64,000 nt of DNA from Brucella oryzae (GTDB taxonomy: Bacteria > Pseudomonadota > Alphaproteobacteria > Rhizobiales > Rhizobiaceae): assembly GCA_012103035.1 (NCBI GenBank), contig JAAVLL010000002.1:124001-188000 (forward strand), given 5' to 3'. The notes under the pieces were generated by a model. That model worked only from the letters and a program-made list of their open reading frames with translations, was not told the origin of the DNA and searched no databases. This document shows, piece after piece, positions 51,730 through 60,990 of the stretch. The translations under genes were made by a program, and so were the position numbers. The number at the start of each line of letters is the position of its first letter. The first letter of the stretch is position 1.

Positions 51730-51864
51730 TCTATCCTCCCTTGCCAATGCGCATGTATCGTTCGTGGAATGCATACAAGATGCATGCAGGCTTGTCATGC
51801 CGTGCCGAGGTAAAATCAGCCGGTTTTATTCTGAGCGGCATTATCAGGAATAAACCCGCCTGTT

Positions 51865-51878
51865 TGATCCAGATCAAA
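51865..51878. promoter_or_regulatory. FNR-type box upstream of pseudoazurin
   Basis: TTGATCCAGATCAA, a perfect TTGAT-N4-ATCAA site, centred about 97 bases before the pseudoazurin start. Denitrification genes are commonly activated from such sites by NnrR/FnrN. Confidence 0.78.
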
Positions 51879-51968
51879 GAGGTTGGCGAGCGAGAGGTCT
51901 AAACCCCGTTACGTGGCGTGTTAAAGCCGAGACGGCAGGTGCGCCAATCGATGGAGATCAGGACGAAA

Positions 51969-52409
51969 ATGCGTAACCTCGCGATCAAATTTGCTGCAGC
52001 AGGCATTCTTGCTGTGCTGGCGGCGCCCGCTCTTGCCGAAAATATCGAAGTTCACATGCTCAACAAGGGCGCCGATGGCGCCATGGTTTTCGAGCCCGCC
52101 TATATCAAGGCCAATCCAGGTGACACGATCACCTTCGTTCCGGTCGATAAGGGGCACAATGTCGAGTCGATCAAGGACATGATTCCGGAAGGGGCAGAGA
52201 AGTTCAAAAGCAAGATCAACGAGAATTATGTGCTGACGGTTACCCAGCCCGGCGCATATCTGGTAAAGTGCACGCCGCATTATGCCATGGGCATGATCGC
52301 GCTGATCACAGTGGGTGACAACCCGGCCAATCTGGATGAGATCGTTGCGGCCAAGAAGCCGAAAGTGGTTCAGCAACGACTGGAAAAGGTTATCGCCAGC
52401 GCGAAGTGA
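51969..52409 (+). CDS. Pseudoazurin (type 1 copper protein)
   Basis: 146 residues: signal peptide to ALA near residue 23, then a cupredoxin domain. Copper ligands are visible: His in KGHNVES, and Cys, His, Met in [10 protein letters not shown]. Periplasmic electron donor to nitrite and nitrous oxide reductases. The mature start [12 protein letters not shown] is typical. Start at 51969 is chosen because the signal peptide begins there; an upstream in-frame extension from 51918 would add hydrophilic residues. Confidence 0.94.
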   Translation: MRNLAIKFAAAGILAVLAAPALAENIEVHMLNKGADGAMVFEPAYIKANPGDTITFVPVDKGHNVESIKDMIPEGAEKFKSKINENYVLTVTQPGAYLVKCTPHYAMGMIALITVGDNPANLDEIVAAKKPKVVQQRLEKVIASAK

Positions 52410-52478
52410 AGACCGCAAAGTAAGAATGCCAATACTCTCGATGGGCCGAACTTGAACCGGCCTCATGACGAGGACATC

Positions 52479-53722
52479 ATGACCAGACAGCCAAGCCTGC
52501 AGGCAGTACCTGCTGCGATGCCATCCGATCAAAAGGTATGCCGCGCGGACTGAAAATGACCGGTCCCGTCCTCCTCAGCTATGGCTTCCGCCCATTCTTT
52601 CTGGGCGGAGCCATATGGGCCGTTCTGGCCATGCTTTTCTGGATATTGTCGTTGACGCTCGGAATGCCCCTTGGCGGCTCCTATGGCGGGTTGAACTGGC
52701 ATGCCCATGAAATGGTGTTCGGTTTCTCCTCTGCCGTTCTCGCAGGCTTTCTGCTGACCGCCATCCCGAACTGGACCGGCGGCCTGCCGGTATCGGGAAC
52801 ACCGCTCGCTATTCTCTGCGGCATATGGCTTGTCGGCAGGCTCGTCTTTCTGGCGCCTGACCTTATCGATGTGCGCTTTGCCGTTGCCGTCGAGAGCCTG
52901 TTTCTCCCCTCCCTGCTTTTCATCTGCGCGCGCGAGATCATCGCTGGCCGTCAATGGAAAAACCTGAAAGTGCTGATGGGCGTGGCGGCGGTGATGGTCG
53001 CCAATCTGGCCTTCCATTATCTCATCCTGACCGATGGCGACGTGGCCATGGCCAATCGCATCGGTGTCAGCGCCTATGTCCTGCTGGTCATGGTGATCGG
53101 CGGGCGCATCGTGCCGAGCTTCACCCGCAACTGGCTCAACAAGATGGGAAAGACGCGCTTTCCGGTGCCGTTCAACCGCTATGACGGGGTGTGCATCCTT
53201 GTCGGCGTCGCTGCCTGCATCGGCTGGATCGCCATGCCCGACCAGACCATAACCGCCGTTGTGGCTTGGATTGCGGCGCTGTTTCATTTCGTGCGGCTTT
53301 ATCGCTGGCGGGGATGGTCGGTGGCGCGTGAAAAGCTGCTGCTGATCCTTCACGTCGCCTATGCCTTCATCCCGCTCGGCTTCATCGCCATCGGCCTTTC
53401 AGCCATCGATCGGCTTAACCCTTATTCCGCCCTGCATGTCGTGACCGTGGGGGCGATCGGCTGCATGATGCTGGCGGTCATGACGCGGGCGACGCGCGGC
53501 CATACCGGACGCGAGCTGACGGCCTCGCCCGTCACGCAAGCCGCTTATCTTTGCCTCGTCGCGGCAGCGCTGATCCGCCCGCTGGCGGAAATCATGCCGA
53601 ATTTCTTCCACACCATCCTTGCCGCCTCGGCCTTGCTCTGGATGGGCGCTTTCGGTCTTTATGTTCTCGAATACGGGCCAATGCTGGTGCGGGAGAGGCG
53701 CCAACGCATAGCAGGGGCTTAA
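52479..53722 (+). CDS. nnrS: NnrS family protein (one frame break)
   Basis: 414 residues restored, about 12 membrane helices. NnrS is a heme- and copper-containing membrane protein linked to nitric oxide stress during denitrification. Family marks: YGFRPFFLGG near residue 35, NWHAHEMVFGF, the ATRGHTGRELTA segment and a C-terminal WMGAFGLYVLEYGP. One A restored near 52533 extends the frame back to ATG 52479, which has GAGGAC upstream; otherwise the gene would start at 52538. It follows pseudoazurin by 70 bases, probably in one operon. Confidence 0.92.
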
Positions 53723-53749
53723 CCGGTTCATAGCGATGTCATTCCAAAG

Positions 53750-53781
53750 AGCAGTCCGTGGTCGTCTACGGGCTGCTTTTT
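53750..53781 (+). terminator. Rho-independent terminator after nnrS
   Basis: AGCAGTCCGT/ACGGGCTGCT stem (10 pairs including one G-T, eight-base loop) followed by TTTTT, 27 bases after the nnrS stop. Confidence 0.82.
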
Positions 53782-53833
53782 CATGTTTCGGAAGGTGAGT
53801 CGCGGCTTCAAAGCGTTGATTCACCCCGCAAAA

Positions 53834-54128
53834 GGCCCGGAAACCGGGCTGTGGAAAGAAAATCACACTCAAGATCACATTTAAATCGTTATAATGTTAT
53901 GGCCGTATTGTTATGCTTTTGAAACGGTGTTACCGGAACTGGTGCCTGAGGTTTTGGCTTCCAAACCGGTAGCGAAAAAGCCTCAGGCTCAAGGGTTTCC
54001 GATTGGCAAGGAGGTTGCCGTTCATGAATTTCGCCCCGCCCGTATCAGACAAGCTGCAAAGCGCCAATCGCATTCGCGCGCTTTCCTCCGATACCGTGCG
54101 CCTCGCAGGATTTTCAGGAGCAGGGCAA
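53834..54128 (+). promoter_or_regulatory. Leader and control region of fbp-fba
   Basis: No separate gene seen. It contains a GCCCGG-AAA-CCGGGC hairpin (53835-53849), a motif AAAATCACA at 53859-53867 with GATCACA shortly after, and a long-range inverted repeat GCCTGAGG/CCTCAGGC (53944-53951 and 53981-53988) with a 29-base loop. The AAAATCACA motif also occurs in the arms upstream of the DeoR-type gene. An in-frame earlier start for fbp at 54024 has an AAGGAGG site, so part of the region may be translated. Confidence 0.42.
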
Positions 54129-55150
54129 ATGACAATGGCAGGTAACTTTTCTCCCTGGTTCTGGTTGGCGATAGCGAGCGCGTGGAAGCGGAAGCCGTCG
54201 GCGCCTATCTCGACAACTGGGCAGGCAAGGACGCTCTGCGTCTTGCGACTGCCGATGCGATCAAGGCTATTCTTTCTGGCGCGACACGGCTTGCCGGTCG
54301 CATTGCACGCGGTTCGCTTCCCGGCGATCCGGGCAAGCTCGTCGGCGTCAACAGCGATCAGGACCAGCAGAAGTGCATCGATGTCGGTTCGCACAATCTG
54401 TTCGTCGAGCTGCTTATTGCGGCGGGTGCGGCCTCCATTCTTTCGGAAGAAGCGGACCTCCCCGTGGCGGGCAAGGCCGATGGGCTGGTGGCTGTCGCCA
54501 TCGATCCGCTCGACGGTTCGGGCAATGTGGGCCTCGGCGCGCCGCTCGGCACGATCTTCTCGGTTTTCCCTGCCGATGTGGAAGAACCCTTCCTCCAGCC
54601 CGGCAACCGCCAGATTGCCGCCGGTTATGTGTCCTACGGCAATTCGGTCGATCTCGGCTTTTCGGTCGGCGAGGGCGTGATCTTCGCGACCTTCGATCCG
54701 GCAAGCGGGGTTTTCCATATTACGCGCCGCAATGTGATGCTGCCGGAACGCACATCCGATCTGGCGTTCAACGCATCCGTTTATCGCCACCTCTCAGACG
54801 GCATGAAAGCCTATGTGGACGATGCCTATAACGGCAAGGATGGTCCGCGCGGGCGTAACTTCAACATGCGCTGGCTCGGTGCTGCGGTGGGCGACATGCA
54901 CCGCATCATGCAGCGCGGCGGCTTGTTCTTCTATGTGAATGACAGCCGCCCCGGCTACGAAAAGGGCCGCTTGCGGCTCGTCTACGAAGCCAATCCGATT
55001 GCCTTCCTTGCCCGTGAGGCAGGCGGCAAGGCGACCGACGGTTCGAGACCCGTTCTCGATATCGTCCCGCAAACCTATCACGAGCGCAGTGCACTGGTGT
55101 TCGGCGTTGCCGAAGAGGTGGATATCCTCGGCACATATTTCGCGAAATAA
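54129..55150 (+). CDS. fbp: Fructose-1,6-bisphosphatase class I (one frame break)
   Basis: 340 residues restored; gluconeogenic hydrolysis of fructose 1,6-bisphosphate. The metal and substrate motif AIDPLDGSGNVG near residue 120 is diagnostic, with SEEADLPV before it and GGLFFYVNDSRPGYEKGRLRLVYEANP later. Near 54152 C3 read as C4 yields MTMAGNFSPLVLVGDSERV at the N-terminus. Start at 54129 has AGGAG upstream; ATG 54024 in the same frame, with AAGGAGG, is an alternative that would add 35 residues. fba follows by 30 bases. Confidence 0.93.
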
Positions 55151-55180
55151 TCTGATCTGAAGTCGACTAGGAGGCTAGAA

Positions 55181-56242
55181 ATGGCGCGCATTACGCTGCG
55201 GCAATTGCTCGATCACGCCGCTGAAAAGGGTTACGGCGTCCCGGCATTCAACATCAACAACATGGAACAGGCGCTCGCCATCATGGAAGCGGCGGATGCC
55301 GTCGATGCGCCGGTGATCCTGCAGGCTTCGCGCGCGCGCGCCTATGCCAACGACATCATGCTCCGTCACATGATGGATGCGGTGACGGAAATCTATCCGC
55401 ATATCCCGGTCTGCGTGCATCTGGACCATGGCAACGAAGCCGCCACCTGCATGACCGCCATTCAGGCAGGCTTCACCTCCGTCATGATGGACGGTTCGCT
55501 GAAGGCAGACGGCAAGACGCCTGCCGACTGGGACTACAACGTCTCCGTCACGCGCCAGGTCAGCGAGATGTCGCATCTGGGCGGCATTTCGGTTGAAGGC
55601 GAACTCGGCGTTCTGGGTTCGCTCGAAACAGGCATGGGCGATGCCGAAGACGGCCATGGCGCGGAAGGCGTGCTGTCGCACGACCAGCTTCTGACCGATC
55701 CGGACGAGGCCGTGAAGTTCGTGCGCGAAACCAAGGTCGATGCGCTGGCAATCGCCATGGGCACCTCGCATGGCGCCTACAAGTTCAGCCGTAAGCCGGA
55801 TGGTTCCGTGCTCGCCATGCATGTGATCGAGGAAATCCATCGCAAGCTGCCGAACACGCATCTTGTCATGCACGGTTCGTCTTCGGTACCGGAAGAGTTG
55901 CAGGAAATCATCAACAAATACGGCGGCCAGATGAAGCCGACCTGGGGCGTTCCGGTTGAGGAAATCCAGCGTGGCATCAAGCATGGCGTGCGCAAGATCA
56001 ACATCGACACAGACAACCGCATGGCGCTGACCGGCCAGATCCGTCGTGTCCTGCAGGAAGACCCGAGCGAATTTGATCCGCGTAAATATCTGAAGCCCGC
56101 CATGGCTGCGATGACCAAGCTGTGCAAGGAGCGTTTCGAGCAGTTCGGCACCGCCGGTCATGCTGCGTCGATCCGTCCGATCCCGCTTTCCGACATGGCT
56201 AAGCGCTATCGCGATGGCTCGCTGGACCCGAAGTTCAGCTAA
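55181..56242 (+). CDS. fba: Fructose-bisphosphate aldolase class II (Calvin-cycle type)
   Basis: 353 residues, uninterrupted. Zinc ligands in VHLDHGNEA (first His) and later [26 protein letters not shown] and EGELGVLG are family marks. Cleaves or makes fructose 1,6-bisphosphate; with Fbp it forms a gluconeogenic pair. AGGAGGCTAGAA precedes the ATG. A terminator follows. Confidence 0.96.
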   Translation: MARITLRQLLDHAAEKGYGVPAFNINNMEQALAIMEAADAVDAPVILQASRARAYANDIMLRHMMDAVTEIYPHIPVCVHLDHGNEAATCMTAIQAGFTSVMMDGSLKADGKTPADWDYNVSVTRQVSEMSHLGGISVEGELGVLGSLETGMGDAEDGHGAEGVLSHDQLLTDPDEAVKFVRETKVDALAIAMGTSHGAYKFSRKPDGSVLAMHVIEEIHRKLPNTHLVMHGSSSVPEELQEIINKYGGQMKPTWGVPVEEIQRGIKHGVRKINIDTDNRMALTGQIRRVLQEDPSEFDPRKYLKPAMAAMTKLCKERFEQFGTAGHAASIRPIPLSDMAKRYRDGSLDPKFS

Positions 56243-56262
56243 ATTTAGCGGACACGACAAAG

Positions 56263-56290
56263 AAAAGCGGAGGGAAACCTTCCGCTTTTT
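56263..56290 (+). terminator. Rho-independent terminator after fba
   Basis: AAAAGCGGA/TCCGCTTTT stem with a nine-base loop, followed by a further T, 21 bases after the fba stop. Confidence 0.85.
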
Positions 56291-56303
56291 GCTTTCTGGG
56301 CCC

Positions 56304-56321
56304 GTTGATAATAGTTGATAA
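56304..56321. promoter_or_regulatory. Direct repeat upstream of parD
   Basis: GTTGATAA occurs twice (56304-56311, 56314-56321), ten bases apart, about 40 bases before the parD start. Autoregulated antitoxins often bind such repeats; no experiment supports it here. Confidence 0.4.
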
Positions 56322-56361
56322 AGGCTTTAACCTGCGATCACGCAACCAATGGAGGCCAACC

Positions 56362-56622
56362 ATGATTAGCGCAGACCTTGGCAAGCAGCTTGAAAGCTAC
56401 ATTCAAAACCTTGTCGATACGGGACGATACGGCTCGAAAAGCGAGGTTTTGCGAGAAGGCGTGCGGCTGGTTCAGGAGCGGGAAACCCGTCTTGCTGCGC
56501 TCGACGCCTCGATCATGCGCGGGATTGCCGACGCTGATGCGAACCGCACATCCGGTGCGGAGGAAGTATTCGGGGCCTTGCGTAAACGCTATCAGGCAAT
56601 GCTGCCGGACACGACCGAATGA
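56362..56622 (+). CDS. parD: ParD-family antitoxin (type II)
   Basis: 86 residues. Ribbon-helix-helix N-terminus: LGKQLESYIQNLVDTGRYGSKSEVLREGVRLVQERE, the CopG/ParD pattern. The C-terminal region would wrap the toxin. GGAGG lies six bases before ATG 56362. Its stop overlaps the toxin start (ATGA). Confidence 0.9.
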   Translation: MISADLGKQLESYIQNLVDTGRYGSKSEVLREGVRLVQERETRLAALDASIMRGIADADANRTSGAEEVFGALRKRYQAMLPDTTE

Positions 56623-56915
56623 AGGTCCATTTCACGGACGAAGCGACGGATGATCTCCTGCGGATAGGCGACTATATCGCGAGGGACAATCCGCTCAGAG
56701 CTTTATCCTTTATCGATGAAATGGAACGGGAATGCCTGGCGCTTGCTGCCTCGGCGGAGGCTTTTCCACTGGTGCCCCGATATGAAAAGCAGGGCATTCG
56801 CCGCAAGGTCCATGGCAATTACCTGATCTTTTACCGTGTGGATGTCGATCAGTTGGTTATCGTCCATATCCTGCACGGCGCACGGGATTATGCCGCTATA
56901 ATCCCTGAAAACTGA
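56619..56915 (+). CDS. parE: ParE-family toxin (type II)
   Basis: 98 residues with the ParE/RelE-superfamily fold: DEATDDLLRIGDYIARDNPLRALSFIDEM, then the basic IRRKVHGNYLIFYRV strand and HILHGARDYAAI at the C-terminus. ParE proteins poison DNA gyrase. Coupled to parD by a four-base overlap. A bidirectional hairpin closes the unit. Confidence 0.9.
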   Translation: MKVHFTDEATDDLLRIGDYIARDNPLRALSFIDEMERECLALAASAEAFPLVPRYEKQGIRRKVHGNYLIFYRVDVDQLVIVHILHGARDYAAIIPEN

Positions 56916-56930
56916 GCCGTTCAGTTCAAC

Positions 56931-56956
56931 CCGGCCCGAAAATCATTTCGGGCCGG
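56931..56956. terminator. Bidirectional hairpin between parE and eryI
   Basis: CCGGCCCGAAA/TTTCGGGCCGG, 11-bp perfect stem, four-base loop, in the 59-base gap between the convergent parE and rpiB-like genes. Confidence 0.72.
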
Positions 56957-56974
56957 TGTGAAAATTACGGGCGA

Positions 56975-57430
56975 TCAGGCCTTGTTGTACTTCGCGTCAA
57001 CTTCGTTGATCGCGTTGACATTGCCAGCCGAACGGCCACCTTCGTCAAAGGTTTGCGCGAGGAAGGCGTCGGCAATGGTTTTGGCCACTTCCGAACCAAT
57101 GACGCGGGCGCCCATGGTGATGATCTGCGCATTGTTGGAGAGTGCTGCGCGTTCCGCCGAATAGGTGTCGTGCGTCAGCGCTGCGCGAATGCCGGGAACC
57201 TTGTTGGCCGCGATGCACACGCCGATGCCGGTGCCGCAAACGAGGATGGCGCGATCATAGGTGCCATCGAGAACGGCGGAAGCCACGCGGTCGGAAAGAT
57301 TGGCGTAGAATGCATCCGCGCCAGCGTCCGTGCGCGAGATTTCCGAAACCTCGAAGCGATCCTTGAGGTGATCGGCCAGAACCTTGGCCAGACCTTCGCC
57401 GGCGCTGTCGCCTGCTACTGCTATTTTCAT
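56975..57430 (-). CDS. eryI: RpiB/LacAB-family isomerase, D-erythrose-4-phosphate isomerase (EryI)
   Basis: 151 residues. RpiB fold with [14 protein letters not shown] at the start, the active-site [13 protein letters not shown] (Cys) near residue 66, and [26 protein letters not shown]. In Brucella the last step of erythritol breakdown to D-erythrose 4-phosphate is performed by this protein. It lies 11 bases after eryH, the order known from the ery locus. Start 57430 is chosen at the conserved MKIAV. Confidence 0.9.
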   Translation of the reverse strand: MKIAVAGDSAGEGLAKVLADHLKDRFEVSEISRTDAGADAFYANLSDRVASAVLDGTYDRAILVCGTGIGVCIAANKVPGIRAALTHDTYSAERAALSNNAQIITMGARVIGSEVAKTIADAFLAQTFDEGGRSAGNVNAINEVDAKYNKA

Positions 57431-57441
57431 GACGTTACTCC

Positions 57442-58212
57442 TTATTTGGATGCAATTTTGTTGGCGCACCGGGCCAGAATGTCGAGATAGCCTTCCACGT
57501 TCCACGCCGAGCGGCCAATAAACAGGCCGTCAATGTGCGGGCAGGCGATCAGTTCCTCGCAATTGCCCGGATTGACCGAGCCGCCATAAAGGCACGGCAC
57601 GCGGCGACCGAGCACGCTTTCTGCAACCGCGATGATTTCCGCCTGTCGCGCATCGGCATAGTCGGCGGAAGCCGGGATGCCGTTTTCGCCGATGGCCCAG
57701 ACCGGCTCATAGGCAAACAGGATTTCAGCCTGCTTCTGGCTGTCGGAAAGTTTGGAAAGCGCGCCGCGCACTTCTTCTTCAAGCACGTGTGCCGCGCGTC
57801 CGCTTTCGCGGTCTTCCAGCGTTTCCCCAATGCAGATGAGCGGGATCAGGCCGTGGCGCACAGCGGCCTCGACCTTGAGGCCAACCGTTTCGTTGGTTTC
57901 ACCGAAATGTTCACGGCGCTCGGAATGACCGAGTTCGACAATATCGAGATTGCAATCCTTGAGCATCAGCGGCGAAATCTCGCCGGTCCATGCACCCTGA
58001 TCAGCCCAGTGCATGTTCTGCGCGCCAACCTTGACGGAGGTTCCGGACAGGATTTCCTTCACTTCGCGCACGGCGGTAAACGGCGGGATGACAAAGCGCT
58101 GGATGTCGGCGGAACGGCCTCCGTCAGCCGCCTTCAGCGCTTCCGCAAAGATGCGGGCTTCGGCCAGCGTCTTGTTCATCTTCCAGCTGGTGCCAATCCA
58201 GAATTTGGTCAT
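57442..58212 (-). CDS. eryH: Triosephosphate-isomerase-like D-3-tetrulose-4-phosphate isomerase (EryH/TpiA2)
   Basis: 256 residues, TIM fold. [13 protein letters not shown] replaces the usual GNWKMN, a mark of the TpiA2 group; ELGHSERRE holds the electrophilic histidine, YEPVWAIGE the catalytic glutamate and YGGSVNPGN the phosphate site. In Brucella this paralogue acts in the erythritol pathway between EryC and EryI. Start 58212 is 12 bases after the repaired DeoR-type stop. Confidence 0.91.
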   Translation of the reverse strand: MTKFWIGTSWKMNKTLAEARIFAEALKAADGGRSADIQRFVIPPFTAVREVKEILSGTSVKVGAQNMHWADQGAWTGEISPLMLKDCNLDIVELGHSERREHFGETNETVGLKVEAAVRHGLIPLICIGETLEDRESGRAAHVLEEEVRGALSKLSDSQKQAEILFAYEPVWAIGENGIPASADYADARQAEIIAVAESVLGRRVPCLYGGSVNPGNCEELIACPHIDGLFIGRSAWNVEGYLDILARCANKIASK

Positions 58213-58224
58213 GCGTAACTGTTC

Positions 58225-58987
58225 CTAGTCTGCTGCTATTGTCAGTCTGATCCCGGCCTGCTCAAGCTCGTCCAGAACCTCTGCGCCGGGGATGAATCGG
58301 TTATGATCGCGTCGAAATCCGACAGATTGGCCATGACGTGAAGGGCCGGGCGCCCAAACCGCTGGTGATTGACCAGAAGGCAGGTACGGGCTGCGGATGC
58401 TGTCATCGCGCGCTTTGTGCGCACCACATTCTCATCCATATGATAGACGAGCTTGCCATTGACTGCGGGCGAGGAAATGAAGGCGATGTCGGCGCTGAGG
58501 TGTGACAAGGCGCCTTCCGTCAGAATGCCGAAGAACGCATTGAACTTGGCCGAGAAAACACCGCCAAGCGCGATGAGATTGATCCCGTTCTCGCCCTTCA
58601 GCTCATCGATGATGACGGCGTTGTTGGTGATGACGGTGAGCGGGCGCTTTTCCGCAGCATACCGCCCAGAAGTGCGGCCATGGAACCATCATTGACCATC
58701 ACGGTCATGCCCGGCTCCACAAGCTCAAGCGCGGCGCGGGCCATCTTCTGCTTGGCTTCGCCGTCCTGCCGCTCGCGGAAGCGGAAATCGCTCTCGAACT
58801 GCGTACCCGCGTCGATCGTCGCACCGCCGCGCACCTTGCGCAGCACACCGGTATGTTCCAGCGAATCCAGATCGCGATGAATCGTCATTTTGGAAACGGC
58901 AAACCGATCCGCCAGATCGTCGAGATCGACGGCCTGATTTTCGATCAGAAGGTTTATGATCGCCTGTCTTCTGTCGTCGCGCTTCAC
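58225..58987 (-). CDS. DeoR-family transcriptional regulator (two frame breaks)
   Basis: 254 residues restored. N-terminal HTH (GTG start; RRQAIINLLIENQAVDLDDLADRFAVSKMTIHRDLDSLEHTG) and the DeoR sugar-phosphate-sensing domain (GENGINLIALGGVFSAKFNAFFG and NHQRFGRPALHV). Breaks near 58654 (GG to GGG) and 58276 (C4 to C5) give a normal C-terminus and a TAG stop at 58225. It sits between eryD and eryH; a 10-bp inverted repeat lies just upstream. Likely senses an intermediate of the ery pathway. Confidence 0.87.
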
Positions 58988-59035
58988 GCTTTATCCGATC
59001 TGTTGGGCGGAACATTATTGCATGAAGTTAGATCA

Positions 59036-59073
59036 CAAAATCACAAAAAATCCACGGCAAAAATGTGATTTTG
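59036..59073. promoter_or_regulatory. Inverted repeat between eryD and deoR-type gene
   Basis: CAAAATCACA and TGTGATTTTG form perfect 10-bp arms 18 bases apart, ending at the last bases before the eryD stop and about 50 bases upstream of the DeoR-type start. The half-site AAAATCACA is also found before fbp (53859). A DeoR-type operator is plausible. Confidence 0.5.
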
Positions 59074-60022
59074 TTATTTTCCGTTCGGTCGTCCGACAAG
59101 CGCCTTTGCTGTCCGCTCATCGGTGATGAGGCCGTAAAGACGCCCGCTTTTCAGCACGGCGCGAATGGCGTCCGCCTTGGAAAGGCCGCCCGCAAGGCCC
59201 ACGATACGGCTCATATCCGCGTTTTCCACGGAAGCCGCGATGGTACGGGCCGTCAGTGCGGTTTCAAGGCGCTGGCCGTTGGCATCGAAAAATGGCCGAG
59301 CATTTCGCCAACACCGCCGAGGCTGGCGATCTCTTCCACTTCGGCCAGTTCTATCATGCCGGATGTGACAAGCTGCGCCTGCGCATCGACTGTGCCGATG
59401 CCGACGATTTTCAGTTCGGCCTGGCAACCCATGTCGAAAACCGTGGTGACGCCGCGCTGCGCGAGCAGCACTTCGCGGTCTTCCGCTGTGTTGGCGAAGA
59501 AGGGCACCGGCATCACATAAGCGGGCATTCCGGTTTTTCCGCGATGCGGTGCATCACATCATGCGGGTTGGCGGCGAAATTGCGCGTCAGTCCGCCGAGC
59601 AGCGAGACGAAACGCAGATCATTGGCGACGACACGCGGCATATAGCTGACCGCTGCCGAAAGTGTGCGGCCATGGCCGATGCCGATGACCTCATGATCGC
59701 CATGCTCGATTTCGCGGCGCATGAAATTCGCGCCCGCATGGCCGAGCGCCATCAGCGGCAGGCCCTCCTCACCAATGTCGGGCGCAACCTCGCAATAGTC
59801 GAGGTCGTACATATCGGCGAGGCGGTTTTCGAGGTCGATGCATTCGGTGATGTCGCCGTCGATACTGACCTTCACCGCGCCATCGGCAACAGCCTTGGCA
59901 ATGAGACGGTGGGCTTTCACCGAAGGCAGGCCAAGGCGCTTGGCAACGGCAGACTGGGTCATGCCCGCCACGAAATGAAGCCAGGCGGCGCGAAGCGCCA
60001 GAGAATCGTCTGCATCTGCCAT
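59074..60022 (-). CDS. eryD: Erythritol operon repressor EryD, SorC/DeoR-type sugar-binding regulator (two frame breaks)
   Basis: 316 residues restored. N-terminal HTH (GMTQSAVAKRLGLPSVKAHRLIAKAV) and a sugar-phosphate-binding domain with IGIGHGRTLSAAVSYMP near residue 120 and a later GLAGGLSKADAIRAV. Breaks near 59528 (A5 to A6) and 59296 (T5 to T6). EryD represses the ery genes in Brucella and is relieved by erythritol. It is the fourth gene in the eryABCD order seen here. Confidence 0.93.
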
Positions 60023-60050
60023 TATAGAAAGCGTTCCCGTCTTGATTTCC

Positions 60051-60983
60051 CTATATCTTCAAGTCCTTAGCGCCAGTGTCAATGTGCGGAGCCCAGAAAG
60101 CCACACTTTCCGCAATCTGCGGAATGACTTCACGGTCGTTCGGCTCGCGCTCCTTGAACGAAAGTTCGAGGCAGATTTCATTATCCACCGCGCCGCCTTC
60201 GGCAAAAGCTTTCAAAAGCGGTTCCGGCTGGATGCGTCCCTTGGCATTGAATGCGGCAGTGAATGGACGATGCCCGCCCTTGTCCATCAGGCTTTGCTTG
60301 ATGTGAATGATGGGTGAGACTTTCGGCACGGCGCGCGCCCAGGCGTAAGGATCGAAATCGTCCGGATTGGCGGACGTCACATCGCCGTGGTCGATATCGG
60401 CCATCATCCACATCGGAATTGCCATGTCGGCAGCACTGAGGCGATCCTGAAGTTTCATGCATTCGGCAATCGTTTCGCCAAATTCGCGCCCGACGCTCAT
60501 CGGCTCCCAGAACACATAGTCGAGACCGGCACGGCTCGCATGTTCGGCGACTTCCGCCCAGCAATCGATGGCGACCTTGACAAGCTCTTCGCGGCGCGCC
60601 GGATCGTCGAAATCCTTATAGGTGAAGATCGCAAACTGCGTGCCGACGGACTTGCCGCCGAGATCGCCGATGATATCGGCAAAAGTCTTGAACCAGTCGA
60701 TATAATAGCGACGCACTTCTGCGTCGGGATGGCCGAAATGGTTGAGGCGGCCATAGGGGCCAGTCATGCCCGAAGTGACCCGGACGCCGGTGCGCTGTAA
60801 GGCCTTGTCCATGTCGCGGGTGAGGCGGCGGATGGTTGAAGCCTGCCAGCTTGGATTGATGAATTCATGCGTAAGCTGGAGGTCACGCAGGCGCAGGTCG
60901 CGGGCAACCGTTTCGATCAGGTCATCCGGTTCGGCAAAGCGGTTGACCAGCGGATTGGTGTTAAGCGAAAGCGTAAGGGCCAT
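60051..60983 (-). CDS. eryC: Tetrulose-4-phosphate racemase EryC, xylose-isomerase-like TIM barrel
   Basis: 310 residues, uninterrupted. AP-endonuclease-2/xylose-isomerase-like barrel with LTHEFINPSWQ, DYVFWEPMSVGREFGET (Glu metal ligand) and MMADIDHGDVTS (His/Asp ligands). In Brucella EryC interconverts L- and D-3-tetrulose 4-phosphate after EryB. Start 60983 is the internal MALTLS; an upstream in-frame ATG at 60998 lies very near the eryB stop. Gap to eryB is seven bases. Confidence 0.92.
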   Translation of the reverse strand: MALTLSLNTNPLVNRFAEPDDLIETVARDLRLRDLQLTHEFINPSWQASTIRRLTRDMDKALQRTGVRVTSGMTGPYGRLNHFGHPDAEVRRYYIDWFKTFADIIGDLGGKSVGTQFAIFTYKDFDDPARREELVKVAIDCWAEVAEHASRAGLDYVFWEPMSVGREFGETIAECMKLQDRLSAADMAIPMWMMADIDHGDVTSANPDDFDPYAWARAVPKVSPIIHIKQSLMDKGGHRPFTAAFNAKGRIQPEPLLKAFAEGGAVDNEICLELSFKEREPNDREVIPQIAESVAFWAPHIDTGAKDLKI

Positions 60984-60990
60984 GTCGTCC

